This document shows positions 1 to 8,600 of a DNA stretch of 30,306 nt, piece by piece. The stretch comes from an uncultured bacterium (GTDB lineage: Bacteria > Desulfobacterota > Desulfobulbia > Desulfobulbales > Desulfobulbaceae). Each line of letters opens with the position of its first letter. Position 1 is the stretch's first letter. Below the pieces are notes generated by a model. That model ran no database searches. It was given only the letters and a program-made list of their open reading frames with translations, and was not told the DNA's origin. The position numbers and the translations under genes were made by a program. The DNA is taken from positions 1 through 30,306 of the forward strand of contig CAIMMA010000010.1 in NCBI GenBank assembly GCA_903842475.1, written 5' to 3'.

Positions 1-468
1 GGCACGCAGGCGGTGTTCTATGAGACCGATCAGGTCTTTGTTCTTTCGATTTATCAGGAGAAATTATTTCCTTTCACCGGTACGGCCCATGAAACCGGCA
101 GCGGCAAGGGCCGGGGCGATACCGTCAATCTGCCGGTGTACCCGCAGTTCGGCGATCCGGAATACATGTACCTCATGGGCAAGGTGCTCGGCGACGTGGT
201 GGAGCAATGCCTGCCACAGATCATTTTTGTCTCCGCGGGATACGACGGCCACTGTGACGATACCATCAGCTGGACTCTGCTGACCACCGGCTGCAAATCG
301 TACCGCAAGATCACCCTGCAGCCCGACGAAGTGGCCTTTCTCCGCAAGATGTGCGGGCCTGTCGGGGTCAATGTCAACTTGATGAACCGGACTGGATGGT
401 TGCCGGAGATAGGGATAGAAATCCCGCAATATCGGTATTTTTTGCAGCATGGAGGCGAAGGTGTTTGA
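1..468 (+). CDS. Histone deacetylase / AcuC family protein, 5' end outside window, atypical C-terminus
   Basis: The reading frame is open from base 1, so the N-terminus lies outside the window. The first residues (GTQAVFYE...VFVLSIYQ) match the segment that follows the HHGNG zinc-site motif of the histone deacetylase / acetoin utilisation / acetylpolyamine amidohydrolase family. About 70 residues on, SAGYDGHCDD matches the family's SAGFDAH..D block, whose last Asp is a zinc ligand. These enzymes are cytoplasmic zinc amidohydrolases that remove acetyl groups from lysines or polyamines. After a recognisable TTGCKSYRKIT stretch the sequence no longer looks like the family. The expected glycine-rich EGGY loop is missing in this frame, and I did not find it in the other two plus frames before the next gene. 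The 3' end may therefore be truncated or replaced. It is followed by ercA on the same strand, whose predicted promoter overlaps this stop codon. The family call is firm; activity is doubtful. Confidence 0.8.
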   Translation, partial: GTQAVFYETDQVFVLSIYQEKLFPFTGTAHETGSGKGRGDTVNLPVYPQFGDPEYMYLMGKVLGDVVEQCLPQIIFVSAGYDGHCDDTISWTLLTTGCKSYRKITLQPDEVAFLRKMCGPVGVNVNLMNRTGWLPEIGIEIPQYRYFLQHGGEGV

Positions 469-493
469 CGGCCTTCGGGATTTGGCATAGCAT
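465..493 (+). promoter_or_regulatory. Sigma70-like promoter for the ercA/kinase pair
   Basis: TTGACG at 465-470 (5 of 6 consensus bases) is followed by a 17-base spacer and TAGCAT at 488-493 (4 of 6). It overlaps the stop codon of the upstream gene and lies about 75 bases before the ercA start. The spacing is ideal; there is no experimental support. Confidence 0.5.
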
Positions 494-569
494 AAAAGGT
501 AGTGGGAAGTTCGCAATTTCTGTTGTTTGCGGCAGGCACCGACAGGTCCTCCCGGGGAGGGTGAACACC

Positions 570-1724
570 ATGCGGAACATCCGAAAATTTGTGGCCCCTG
601 AAATTATCTTCGGGGTTGGCGCCCTTGAGTTGCTCGGCCGTTATACGGTTAATCTCGGTGCGAACCGGGTATTTATCGTCACGGATGCAGGGATCGTGCA
701 GAAGACGGGCCTGCTTGGGCAAGCCCTCGGCATTCTCCGGCAGTCCGGCTTGGATGCGGTGGTCTATGACCGGGTCAGCGCCAATCCCCGCGATCTGGAA
801 GTGATGGAAGGCGCGGATTTGTATCGGCAGTCCGGTGCCGATGTCATTGTGGCCCTGGGGGGCGGCAGTCCGATGGATTGCGCCAAGGGCATCAGCATTG
901 TTTCCGCCAATAGGCAAGACATTCTGGCCTTTGAAGGCGTCGACAAGGTCGACGTTCCCGGCCCGCCGCTCATCTGTGTGCCCACCACCGCCGGTTCTTC
1001 CGCCGATGTTTCGCAGTTTGCCATCATCAACCATACCCGGGAAAAAGTCAAAATCGCCATCGTCAGCAAGATGGTGGTGCCGGATGTGGCCCTGATCGAT
1101 CCGAGCACGACCCTGAGCATGGACCGAAACCTGACGGTGTACACCGGTGTGGATGCCTTGGTGCATGCGGTTGAGGCCTATGTCTCCACCGCCGGTTCGG
1201 CGCTGACCGACCTCCATGCCCTGGATGCGGTCCGCCTGATTCAGCGCTATCTGCCGGAGGTGGTGGCCCGGCCCGATACGGTCGAGCTCCGGGAAAAGAT
1301 CATGCTCGCCAGCCTGGAAGCCGGTTTGGCCTTCTCCAATGCCAGTTTGGGCGCCGTGCATGCCATGGCCCACAGTCTGGGCGGGTTGCTAGACCTCCCC
1401 CACGGCGAGTGCAATGCCTTGTTGCTGGAACATGTGATCGCCTTTAACTATGCTGCTGTTCCTGAGCGTTACGACCGGATAGGCGAAGTCTTTGGCGCGC
1501 GGTTGGCAGGTCTGGCGGAACAGGAACGATGCGCGGCCATTATCCAGGCGGTGCGGAATTTCAAAGCACAGTTAGCCATCTCCCCCGGCTTGTCCGAACG
1601 GGGGGTGCAGCCCCGGGATATCGCCGATCTGGCCCGGAAGGTCATGGCTGATCCTTGCATGGTGACCAATCCAAGACGTCCTCAATTGGTCGATATCGAG
1701 AGACTGTATGCGGAGGCGCTCTGA
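570..1724 (+). CDS. ercA: Iron-containing alcohol dehydrogenase, ErcA-like
   Basis: A 384-residue group III (iron-dependent) alcohol dehydrogenase. The N-terminus MRNIRKFVAPEIIFGVGA is typical of ErcA-type proteins. The dinucleotide-binding motif ALGGGSPMDCAKG is present, and so are the metal ligands expected of the family: Asp and His in GVDALVHAVEAY, His in AHSLGG, and His in DLPHGECNALLL. The frame is open upstream, but the ATG at 570 is preferred. It follows GGGAGG (555-560) at nine bases, whereas the GTG at 561 abuts that site. In Pseudomonas, ErcA is a regulatory dehydrogenase-like protein encoded beside sensor kinases of the ethanol-oxidation cascade. Here the gene is followed after 3 bases by a hybrid kinase, so the pair probably works as one sensory unit. 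A plain catabolic alcohol dehydrogenase is the main alternative. Confidence 0.87.
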   Translation: MRNIRKFVAPEIIFGVGALELLGRYTVNLGANRVFIVTDAGIVQKTGLLGQALGILRQSGLDAVVYDRVSANPRDLEVMEGADLYRQSGADVIVALGGGSPMDCAKGISIVSANRQDILAFEGVDKVDVPGPPLICVPTTAGSSADVSQFAIINHTREKVKIAIVSKMVVPDVALIDPSTTLSMDRNLTVYTGVDALVHAVEAYVSTAGSALTDLHALDAVRLIQRYLPEVVARPDTVELREKIMLASLEAGLAFSNASLGAVHAMAHSLGGLLDLPHGECNALLLEHVIAFNYAAVPERYDRIGEVFGARLAGLAEQERCAAIIQAVRNFKAQLAISPGLSERGVQPRDIADLARKVMADPCMVTNPRRPQLVDIERLYAEAL

Positions 1725-1727
1725 GCT

Positions 1728-3347
1728 ATGATTAAACGCACCGGAAACGGAGAGCAATGGGAGCGTCTCAAGGACAGTATCGTCGGGCTGGGGGAACGGT
1801 CGATCCGCAAGAATTACTACCCCGCATTGAAGGGGAAAATCAGGGACCTCGATCAGCAGCGCATTTTTTTTCAATCGATCTTGAACAGTATCCCCGAAGG
1901 GGTGCTGGTTCGGGATTCTTCGGGCAGGATCATCCAGGGGAATCCAGCCTTTTGCAGGATGTTCGGCTATACCAATGAAGAATTGGCCGGCCTGGACACC
2001 GACCTCTTATATGAGCCATCTTCTCAGGTTTTTCAACATCATGTGCTGCCCACCGCCTGGTGTCGACGTTTTGTGCGCAAGGATGGGGTGGTTTTTTTTG
2101 GCGAAACCCTTGATAGTGAAATTCGTGACGAGCACGGGGTACTGTTGGGTCACCTGGAGGTGATCCGTGATCTGACCGAAGAAATCGCCATGCTGGAACA
2201 AAAAAAGCAAATGGAGGAACACCTGCGTCAATCGCAGAAAATGGCCGCCATCGGCACCTTGGCCGGCGGCATCGCGCACGATTTCAACAACCTCCTCGCC
2301 GCCATCATGGGGTATGCCGAGCTGGCGCTCCTCAAACTTCCGCCGGAATCCATTGTCAAACGCGAAATAGGGCAGATTCTTGTCGCCGGCGGCAAGGCGG
2401 CGGAACTGGTCAATCAGATTCTGGCGTTCAGTAGAAAAGAAACCACCCAGCGGATTCTCCTGCAGCCCGGGGCGCTGCTGAAAGAGGCGTTGAAGCTGCT
2501 GCGGGGCTCCATCCCTTCAACGATCACGATCCATGAGCAGATCCTCGCTACCGACCGGTTGATCCTTGCCAATCCCACCCAGTTGCACCAGGTGGTCATG
2601 AACCTGTGCACCAACGCCTTCCATGCAATGGAAGGCCAAGGCGGCGACCTGACTCTGGGGCTGGATATAGTTGAAAAAAGTGGCATTGATGCCGGGGGGG
2701 TGCGTGAATACATCAGAATCATTGTGGCCGACAGCGGCGCCGGTATCGACCCCGCCACCCTGGACCGCATCTTTGAGCCCTATTACACCACCAAACCCAG
2801 CGGCAAGGGCACGGGCATGGGGCTGGCGGTGGTCCACGGGATCGTTGAAAATCATGAGGGCCGAATCGAGGTGGAGAGTGAGCCGGGGAAGGGGACGGTT
2901 TTTAAGGTCTATTTCCCGGTGATTTCCGGCGAGGAGGCGCCGCAGTCGCAGGCAAGGGCCGCGAACCTGGTCGGCGGCAGCGAATCGATCCTGGTGGTTG
3001 ACGATGAGCAGATGGTGGCCGATTATCTCAAGGGATTTCTTGAGCAGCTAGGGTACCGAATCATGGTCTGCAACGATGGATTAAGAGCGCTGGCAGTCTT
3101 TGAACAGCATCCCAATCGTTTTGACCTGGTGATTACCGATCAGACCATGCCGGGCAAAACCGGATTCGACCTGGCCTGTGCGATGCTGGCCCGGCGTCCC
3201 GGGCTGCCGATCATCCTCTGCTCGGGCTACAGTTCGGCGCTTTCGCCGGATTTGGTCGCTGGCACCGGTATCCGGGAGTTCCTGATGAAACCAGTGTCGC
3301 TGCAAGAACTGGCGCCGCTGATCCGGAGAATCCTGGACGCTTCCTGA
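1728..3347 (+). CDS. PAS-domain hybrid sensor histidine kinase with C-terminal receiver
   Basis: 539 residues with no membrane segment, so a cytoplasmic sensor. A PAS domain spans roughly residues 45-150. The HisKA H-box GGIAHDFNNLLA has its phospho-acceptor at His184. The ATPase domain shows an N-box (MNLCTNAFHAM, near 291-301), a G1 box (DSGAGI) and a G2 region (GKGTGMGLAVVHG, near 359-371). A receiver domain fills 420-539, with the acidic pair DDE at 425-427, acceptor Asp471 in ITDQTMPG, and Lys521. There is no output domain, so phosphate must pass to another protein or be drained by the receiver. The gene starts 3 bases after ercA, with GGAGG in the ercA tail as ribosome binding site. The arrangement resembles the ErcA/ErcS pair, which suggests sensing of an alcohol or aldehyde or of redox state. 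The ligand is unknown. Confidence 0.92.
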   Translation: MIKRTGNGEQWERLKDSIVGLGERSIRKNYYPALKGKIRDLDQQRIFFQSILNSIPEGVLVRDSSGRIIQGNPAFCRMFGYTNEELAGLDTDLLYEPSSQVFQHHVLPTAWCRRFVRKDGVVFFGETLDSEIRDEHGVLLGHLEVIRDLTEEIAMLEQKKQMEEHLRQSQKMAAIGTLAGGIAHDFNNLLAAIMGYAELALLKLPPESIVKREIGQILVAGGKAAELVNQILAFSRKETTQRILLQPGALLKEALKLLRGSIPSTITIHEQILATDRLILANPTQLHQVVMNLCTNAFHAMEGQGGDLTLGLDIVEKSGIDAGGVREYIRIIVADSGAGIDPATLDRIFEPYYTTKPSGKGTGMGLAVVHGIVENHEGRIEVESEPGKGTVFKVYFPVISGEEAPQSQARAANLVGGSESILVVDDEQMVADYLKGFLEQLGYRIMVCNDGLRALAVFEQHPNRFDLVITDQTMPGKTGFDLACAMLARRPGLPIILCSGYSSALSPDLVAGTGIREFLMKPVSLQELAPLIRRILDAS

Positions 3348-3531
3348 GTATGGCCCTGTTCAAAATCGGGGCAAACTGTCTCTGCTGCTCAGGTGCGCAC
3401 TGCGGTATGCTCCCGCATGACCACGCTGCTTTGAATGGGACGGCGCAAGGGTGCACGATTGTTTCTAATGCGCGGGAAAGGACGGCGTTCCGCAACCAAC
3501 CGGCCCTGGGTCTTCTAAGGGGTAGGCGCCG

Positions 3532-3837
3532 TTATTTGAAGACCGGGCGCATGAACGAACGCTCGAAACTCAGGAAACACTTGGTTTCCTCATGGTAGCG
3601 CATAGCTGCTTGACACTCTGGGTCATTGGCGGCGGCGGCACGGTAGGTCTCGTAGGCGGCGAGCGATGGAAACGAAAACATAGCAACCGCGATAGTGTTT
3701 GGGCCTTCATGGGGTAAGAAATAGCCGTGGTGTTTGCCGCCGAATTTCTCAACCAATGGAATCCACATCTTCCCGTAGGTTTCGAATTCCTTCAATTTAA
3801 AAGGATCAATGACGTATCGAAGATAGCAAGTGATCAT
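3532..3837 (-). CDS. NIPSNAP family protein
   Basis: 101 residues, beginning MITCYLRYVIDPFKLKEFE and containing the FGGKHHGYFLPHEGPNTIAVAMFSF-type core of bacterial NIPSNAP proteins (dimeric alpha-beta-barrel, ferredoxin-like fold). The length is normal and the frame is intact. The biochemical role of these small proteins is not settled. The start codon lies only one base from the terminal sequence of the neighbouring RAYT element (GGGGCAGTCCCC block), and I see no Shine-Dalgarno sequence upstream. The original 5' leader therefore appears to have been displaced. The gene stands alone on its strand, away from the kinase that converges on it. Confidence 0.85.
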   Translation of the reverse strand: MITCYLRYVIDPFKLKEFETYGKMWIPLVEKFGGKHHGYFLPHEGPNTIAVAMFSFPSLAAYETYRAAAANDPECQAAMRYHEETKCFLSFERSFMRPVFK

Positions 3838-3838
3838 A

Positions 3839-4592
3839 CGGGGCCTATTTCGGGGCAGTCCCCCTATTTTTCAGTATTTTTTTTCGGGCCTGGCTTTTGC
3901 GGACGTAAGGTCCTGCCAAGAGTACTCTCAAGCTCCTCGACAAAACCGTCTTCCCCTAAAGGCCGCCCCGTGCTTTCATGGCGATGCAACTCCTCTACTT
4001 CGTCGGGCGAGGATAGCGTCAAATAACTGCGCCAGTCAGCAACCAGAGCAAGCAGCGGCTCTACTTTGACAAGGCCATCATCCTTTCCGGCAAGATGCGC
4101 TCGCGCACTGCTCCAGCGGTACGCTTCCGGGTGTTGCACCAATTGGGCAGCCACCGGATTCATTTCGATATACCGGGCCGTTGCCAGCAGATGCTGTGCA
4201 TCCATGGGGAAAGAGGCGAACCGTTCCTGCCACAGATGTCCTTTCCATTTTTCGCGAAAATTGATCCGCCGGGTAAACCGACGATGGGCTTCGCCAATGG
4301 CACGGGCGAGTCCTGCCGCATGGGCCGGCACGGCAATGAGGTGCACATGGTTCGGCATCAGACACCACGCCCATATCTCGACCTGATATTTTTGGCACCA
4401 GTGCGCCATCAGTTCGATATAGGCGAGGTAATCGTCATCGCCAAAGAAAACCTGCTGGCGACGATTACCTCGTTGGGTAATGTGATGTGGGTAGCCTGTG
4501 GCTATTACCCGTGCGATTCTGGCCATGAAGCCATCGTACCAGAACAGGTGATTTTTTTAAAGATGAATAAACTGTCACCGGAATTTGGTCAT
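3839..4592 (-). mobile_element. RAYT-type element: REP-associated transposase with terminal REP-like sequences
   Basis: The transposase is flanked by short sequences of REP character. On its 3' side (3839-3866) there are closely spaced GGGG/CCCC palindromes, with GGGGCAGTCCCC at 3852-3863. On its 5' side (about 4571-4592) the minus strand reads AAATTCCGGTGACAGT. Sequences of the form 'ATTCCGGGGACAG...' and 'GGGGACTGTCCCC' commonly flank this transposase group, as I recall from the family. The two ends share a GGnGACnG core. The exact boundaries are my estimate; no target duplication is expected for this group. Confidence 0.6.
3864..4526 (-). CDS. REP-associated tyrosine transposase (Y1/HUH, IS200-like)
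   Basis: A 220-residue Y1 transposase of the RAYT class. The N-terminus MARIARVIATGYPHHITQRGNRRQ is diagnostic. The HUH motif is His60-Val-His62 in MPNHVHLI, and the catalytic tyrosine is most likely Tyr119 in RYIEMNPVAA. These single-strand nucleases act on REP hairpins; many copies are domesticated single-copy genes rather than active transposons. The frame is full length and both catalytic motifs are intact. The C-terminus is basic (RPQKPGPKKNTEK). The start ATG at 4526 has only a weak ribosome binding site, as is usual for transposases. It sits between an unrecognised gene and the NIPSNAP gene, all on the minus strand. Confidence 0.93.
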   Translation of the reverse strand: MARIARVIATGYPHHITQRGNRRQQVFFGDDDYLAYIELMAHWCQKYQVEIWAWCLMPNHVHLIAVPAHAAGLARAIGEAHRRFTRRINFREKWKGHLWQERFASFPMDAQHLLATARYIEMNPVAAQLVQHPEAYRWSSARAHLAGKDDGLVKVEPLLALVADWRSYLTLSSPDEVEELHRHESTGRPLGEDGFVEELESTLGRTLRPQKPGPKKNTEK

Positions 4593-4598
4593 GGTGAG

Positions 4599-5342
4599 TT
4601 AGGGCCAGTCCGAACCGTTCTTTTCCTTCCATTGGTCAATTCTTGCCATGGCCTCAAACTCATTGATCAACCCCTCTTCCACCAGCATGTTCAGGGCGGT
4701 GACCGCGACGGATCGATCCTTGGTTGTCTCAGCGATGGCGTTCAAGCGCTCCACCACTTCAGCGGGCAGGGGGAGGCCGCGATCGCGGCGGTAGTCGTCG
4801 TAACCTTCCATTGCGGTTAGGATGAGGGCCTTTTTGTTGCTTTGCAGCGCGGTCATCCACAGGGCGACCACCTCCGGGAAATCGTAGTTGCGAGCGACCC
4901 TGGCGATAAGCTCCATGGCCAGGCATTTTCGTTTATTGTTGAACGAATCACGAGGGGGGGCCTGGTAATGGAATATTTCCTGGGCAAAATCCGCCAGCTT
5001 TAGTGCCAGTTGATGCCGCTGCCTCTCCTGGCTGCTGACGGAACCGGCAACCAACCCTGGCTCCAACCGCACCCGTTTCTCATTGGGATGAACTGCCTGG
5101 CAGGCGTCGGTGCTGAAGAAGAGGGACTGGAAGACCTGTGTCTCGAGATGTTGCCGATGCGGACCCTTGCCGGCGATCAGCCTTCGTTCGAGGGTAAAAA
5201 TCGGTTCGAGCGAGGCTGCTGTAGCTTGATGTCGCAGAAACAATCCTGAAAGTTGGTTCATTTTTAAGGACAATTCGTGGGGGATGGCCTTTTCGCCCCG
5301 CAGGAAAATTTGGTACAGTTCTTCGCAAAGGACTGATGGCAT
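4599..5342 (-). CDS. Unrecognised alpha-helical protein
   Basis: I do not recognise this 247-residue protein. The frame continues upstream, but the ATG at 5342 is chosen because AAGGAGG lies just before it at normal spacing. The protein has no signal peptide or membrane segment. The second half (from about residue 130) is rich in helix-forming residues, and its pattern ELIARVARNYDFPEVVALW ... AVTALNMLVEEGL suggests HEAT-like paired helices, a common scaffold for protein binding. The first half is charged and polar without clear motifs. Its 3' end abuts the RAYT element, and one copy of the 26-bp REP-like palindrome lies about 45 bases upstream of its start. The gene is likely real because of the strong ribosome binding site and the long open frame. 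Confidence 0.65.
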   Translation of the reverse strand: MPSVLCEELYQIFLRGEKAIPHELSLKMNQLSGLFLRHQATAASLEPIFTLERRLIAGKGPHRQHLETQVFQSLFFSTDACQAVHPNEKRVRLEPGLVAGSVSSQERQRHQLALKLADFAQEIFHYQAPPRDSFNNKRKCLAMELIARVARNYDFPEVVALWMTALQSNKKALILTAMEGYDDYRRDRGLPLPAEVVERLNAIAETTKDRSVAVTALNMLVEEGLINEFEAMARIDQWKEKNGSDWP

Positions 5343-5386
5343 AGGTTCCTCCTTGCCGATAGCGGTGGATGGTCGGTCCCTCCGGG

Positions 5387-5412
5387 GGTGGGCACGCTGT
5401 TTGTGCCCACCA
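5387..5412 (+). repeat. REP-like palindrome, copy 1
   Basis: A 26-bp element with 8-bp arms GTGGGCAC and GTGCCCAC around a 7-base loop (GCTGTTT), bounded by G and CA. An exact reverse-complement copy lies at 5569-5594. It resembles REP sequences recognised by RAYT transposases, one of which is encoded about 0.9 kb away. Confidence 0.85.
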
Positions 5413-5568
5413 GTGCAAATCAATTAAACCAACGCAAAAAACCGGGGATCGACCAATTGTTCTGGCGCCATAAGTCCCTCGCGGGGCAGCAGCCAAAAGA
5501 GTAAGCCTGTCATACTTATTTGAAAATTGGCATGGGGCCTCAATTGGGTTGCCTCTATTTCCCTTGAT

Positions 5569-5594
5569 TGGTGGGCACAAACAGCGTGCCCACC
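5569..5594 (-). repeat. REP-like palindrome, copy 2 (inverted relative to copy 1)
   Basis: An exact reverse complement of the 26 bases at 5387-5412, with loop AAACAGC. The two copies face each other across 156 bases with no convincing gene. That geometry matches the paired inverted REPs called BIMEs. This copy also lies just downstream of the RND permease stop codon, where it could act as a transcript-end hairpin. The whole 5343-5649 gap holds only these repeats. Confidence 0.85.
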
Positions 5595-5649
5595 GGGGCT
5601 GGGTTTTGTTAACCCCCTCGGGACGCCGGAAGGCTTCCTTGCCCGCTAT

Positions 5650-8600
5650 TCAGGGCCGTGTCCCCCGAGACTTGACCATGAAATAGAGCACCGGCACCGC
5701 CATCCGGCTGATCAGCAGCGAGGCAATTTCGCCGAACATCAGCGAGATCGCCAACCCCTGGAAGATCGGGTCGGCCAGGATCACGGAGGCCCCGACCACC
5801 ACAGCGAGCGCGGTCAGCAGCATGGGCCGGAAACGGATGGCCCCGGCCTCGACCACCGCCTCGGCCAGCGGCAGCCCGTGGCTAATCCGCAGTTCGATGA
5901 AGTCCACCAAGATGATCGAGTTGCGGACCACGATCCCGGCCCCGGCCATGAAGCCGATCATCGAGGTGGCGGTGAAAAAGGCGTTCAACCCCCAATGGGC
6001 CGGCAGGATGCCGATCAGCGAAAAGGGGATGGCGGCCATCACCACCAGGGGGGTGATGTAATCCTTGAACCAGCCGACCATCAGCATGTAGATCAGCACC
6101 ATCACCACGCAGAACGCCAGGCCCAGGTCGCGGAACACCTCGAGAGTAATGTGCCATTCGCCGTCCCACTTCATCGCCGGCTCGTTTTCGAGAAAGGGTT
6201 GGGTGAGGTTGTACACCTTGACCGGGCCGGCCGGGCCGCCGTAACGCGAAGCGTCCAGGCTCTTGAGTCGTTTGTTCATTTGGAGGATAGGGTAGACCGG
6301 GCTCTCGGCCGCGCCGGCCACGTCGGCGGTGACATAGAGGACCGGCTTGAGGTTCTTGCGGTAGATAGGTTGCTCCACCGGTTGCTCGCTCACCCGCACC
6401 AGTTCCCGCAACGGCACCAGTGGGGCCTGGGGATCGGATTCCGGCCGCAAAGAGATGTTGAGCAGATTATCGATCCGGGCCCGCTGGGCCTGCGGCAGCT
6501 GCAGGATGAGCTCGATCTCCTCCTGGTCGCGGGGCTGGTGGAAGAGGTCAACTGACCGGCCGGAAAGCGCCATGTCGATGGCCCGGGTGATCTCACCCTC
6601 GGCAATGGCGTTGAGGGCCGCTTTTTCCTTGTCCACGGTCAGCACCAGCTTGGTGCGCTCCTGCTCCCGGAACCAGTCGATATCCACCACTCCGGGGGTT
6701 TCGGCAAAGATTTGCTTCACCTCCGTGGCCAGTTGCACCCGGCTCTGCTCATCCGGGCCGTAAATTTCGGCCACCAGGGTTTGCAGAACCGGCGGGCCGG
6801 GCGGCACCTCGGCCACCGCCACGGCAGCGCCGTATTTCGCCGCGATCCGAGCAATCTCCGGCCGCACCCGTTTGGCGATGTCGTGGCTTTGGCTGTCGCG
6901 GTCCGCCTTTCCCTTGAGATTGACCTGGACATCGGCCACGGTTGGGCCGGAGCGCAGGAAATAGTGGCGCACCAGGCCGTTGAAATTAAAGGGCGAGGCG
7001 GTGCCGGTGTAGATCTGAAAGTTGACCACCTCGGGTTCCCGACCCGCCACCTCGGCCATCTCGGCGGCCACCCCGGCGGTTTGCTCCAAGGTCGAGCCTT
7101 CGGGCATGTTGAGGATAATCTGGAACTCCGATTTGTTGTCAAAGGGCAGCATCTTGACCTTGACCTTGCCGAAGACAACCAGGGCACAGGCGGTGAGCAG
7201 GAGCACGATGATGATCCCAAAAAAACCAATCCGCCAGCGGGTATGGGCCAGCAGCGGGTCCATGATCCGGTGATAGATTCGGGTGAAAAAATCATCGGGG
7301 GCATGATCGGGGTCGTGCTCGTCGCTTCCAGCGGTCGTTTTGGGTTTGCGCAGGATATGGATCGCGGCCCAGGGGGTGACGGTGAAGGCGATCAGCAGGG
7401 AGAAGAGCATGGCCGCCGAGGCGCCGATGGGAATGGGCCGCATGTAGGGACCCATCAAACCGCCGACAAAAGCCATGGGCAGGATGGCGGCGATCACCGC
7501 CCAGGTGGCCAGGATCGTGGGGTTGCCGACCTCGATCACCGCGCCGATGGCGATTTCCTTGAGTGAGGCCCGCTGATTGGCCGGCAGGCGCAGGTGGCGG
7601 ACAATATTTTCGACCACCACGATGGCGTCATCCACCAGGATACCAATGGAAAAGATCAGGGCAAACAGGGTGATCCGGTTGAGGGTATAGCCGTAGAGAT
7701 AGAAGAGCAGCAGGGTGAGCGACAGGGTCGAGGGGATGGCGAGCATCACGATGGTCGATTCCCGCCAGCCCAGGAACAGGAGGATCAGGACGGCGACGCC
7801 GAACACCGCGATGCCCATGTGGAGCAGGAGCTCGTTGGATTTTTCCGCGGCGGTTTCGCCGTAATCACGGGTGACCGTGACCTCCACCTCCGGCGGGATC
7901 AGCGAACCTTTGAGGCTCTCCACCTTGTGCAGCACGGTATCGACCACGGCGACGGCATTGGCTCCGGGCCGCTTGGCCACCGAAAGAGTCACCGCTGGCT
8001 CGGGCTCGGCACCCCGGGTTCCGTACAGGACATAGGACTGCGGGTCCGCTGGTCCGTCGATGACGGTGGCGACCTCGCTGAGGTACACCGGCTTGCCGCC
8101 ATGGACACCGACCACGACCCGGCCCGCCTCCGCAGCCGAGGCCAGGAAGGTGCCGGTCTGGACCAGCACCTCCTGGTTCAGGGCCTGGAGCGTACCGGAG
8201 TGCGATTGGCGGTTGGCCTGTTGCAGGCGCAGGGTCAGGTCGGCGGGGCTCAAGTTGCGGGCTGCCAGCAACAGCGGATCGAACTGGATTCGCAACTGTC
8301 GCCGGGTGCCGCCGATCAGCTTGGTCTCCGCAACTTCGAAGATGGACTTAATGGTATTGTCTACCTCGGCGGCCAGGCGGCGGAGGGTGTAGTGGTCGAG
8401 GGTTTTGGAATGCAAGGTCAGGGCCAGGATCGGCACGTCGTCGATGGTATGCGGCTTGACCAGGGGCAGCGACACCCCGTGTGGGATCCGGTCGAAATTG
8501 GTCTGCAGCTTCTGGTTGAGGCTGACAATCGCTTTTTCAAAATCCTCGCCCACGTAGAAACGAGCGATCAGCAGGCACTGGCCCGGCTGGGAGGTGGAAT

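Noticed and set aside
351..569. Upstream extension of the ercA frame
   Set aside because: It overlaps the deacetylase gene in another frame and the predicted promoter. Homology starts at 570.
3350..3598. 82-codon plus-strand frame after the kinase
   Set aside because: No recognisable protein features, and it overlaps the antisense end of the NIPSNAP gene. The 184-base gap shows no clear RNA gene or terminator either.
5527..6555. Long plus-strand frames opposite the RND permease, adaptor and other minus-strand genes
   Set aside because: They are His/Asp/Gly-rich antisense shadows of high-GC coding sequence with no family features.
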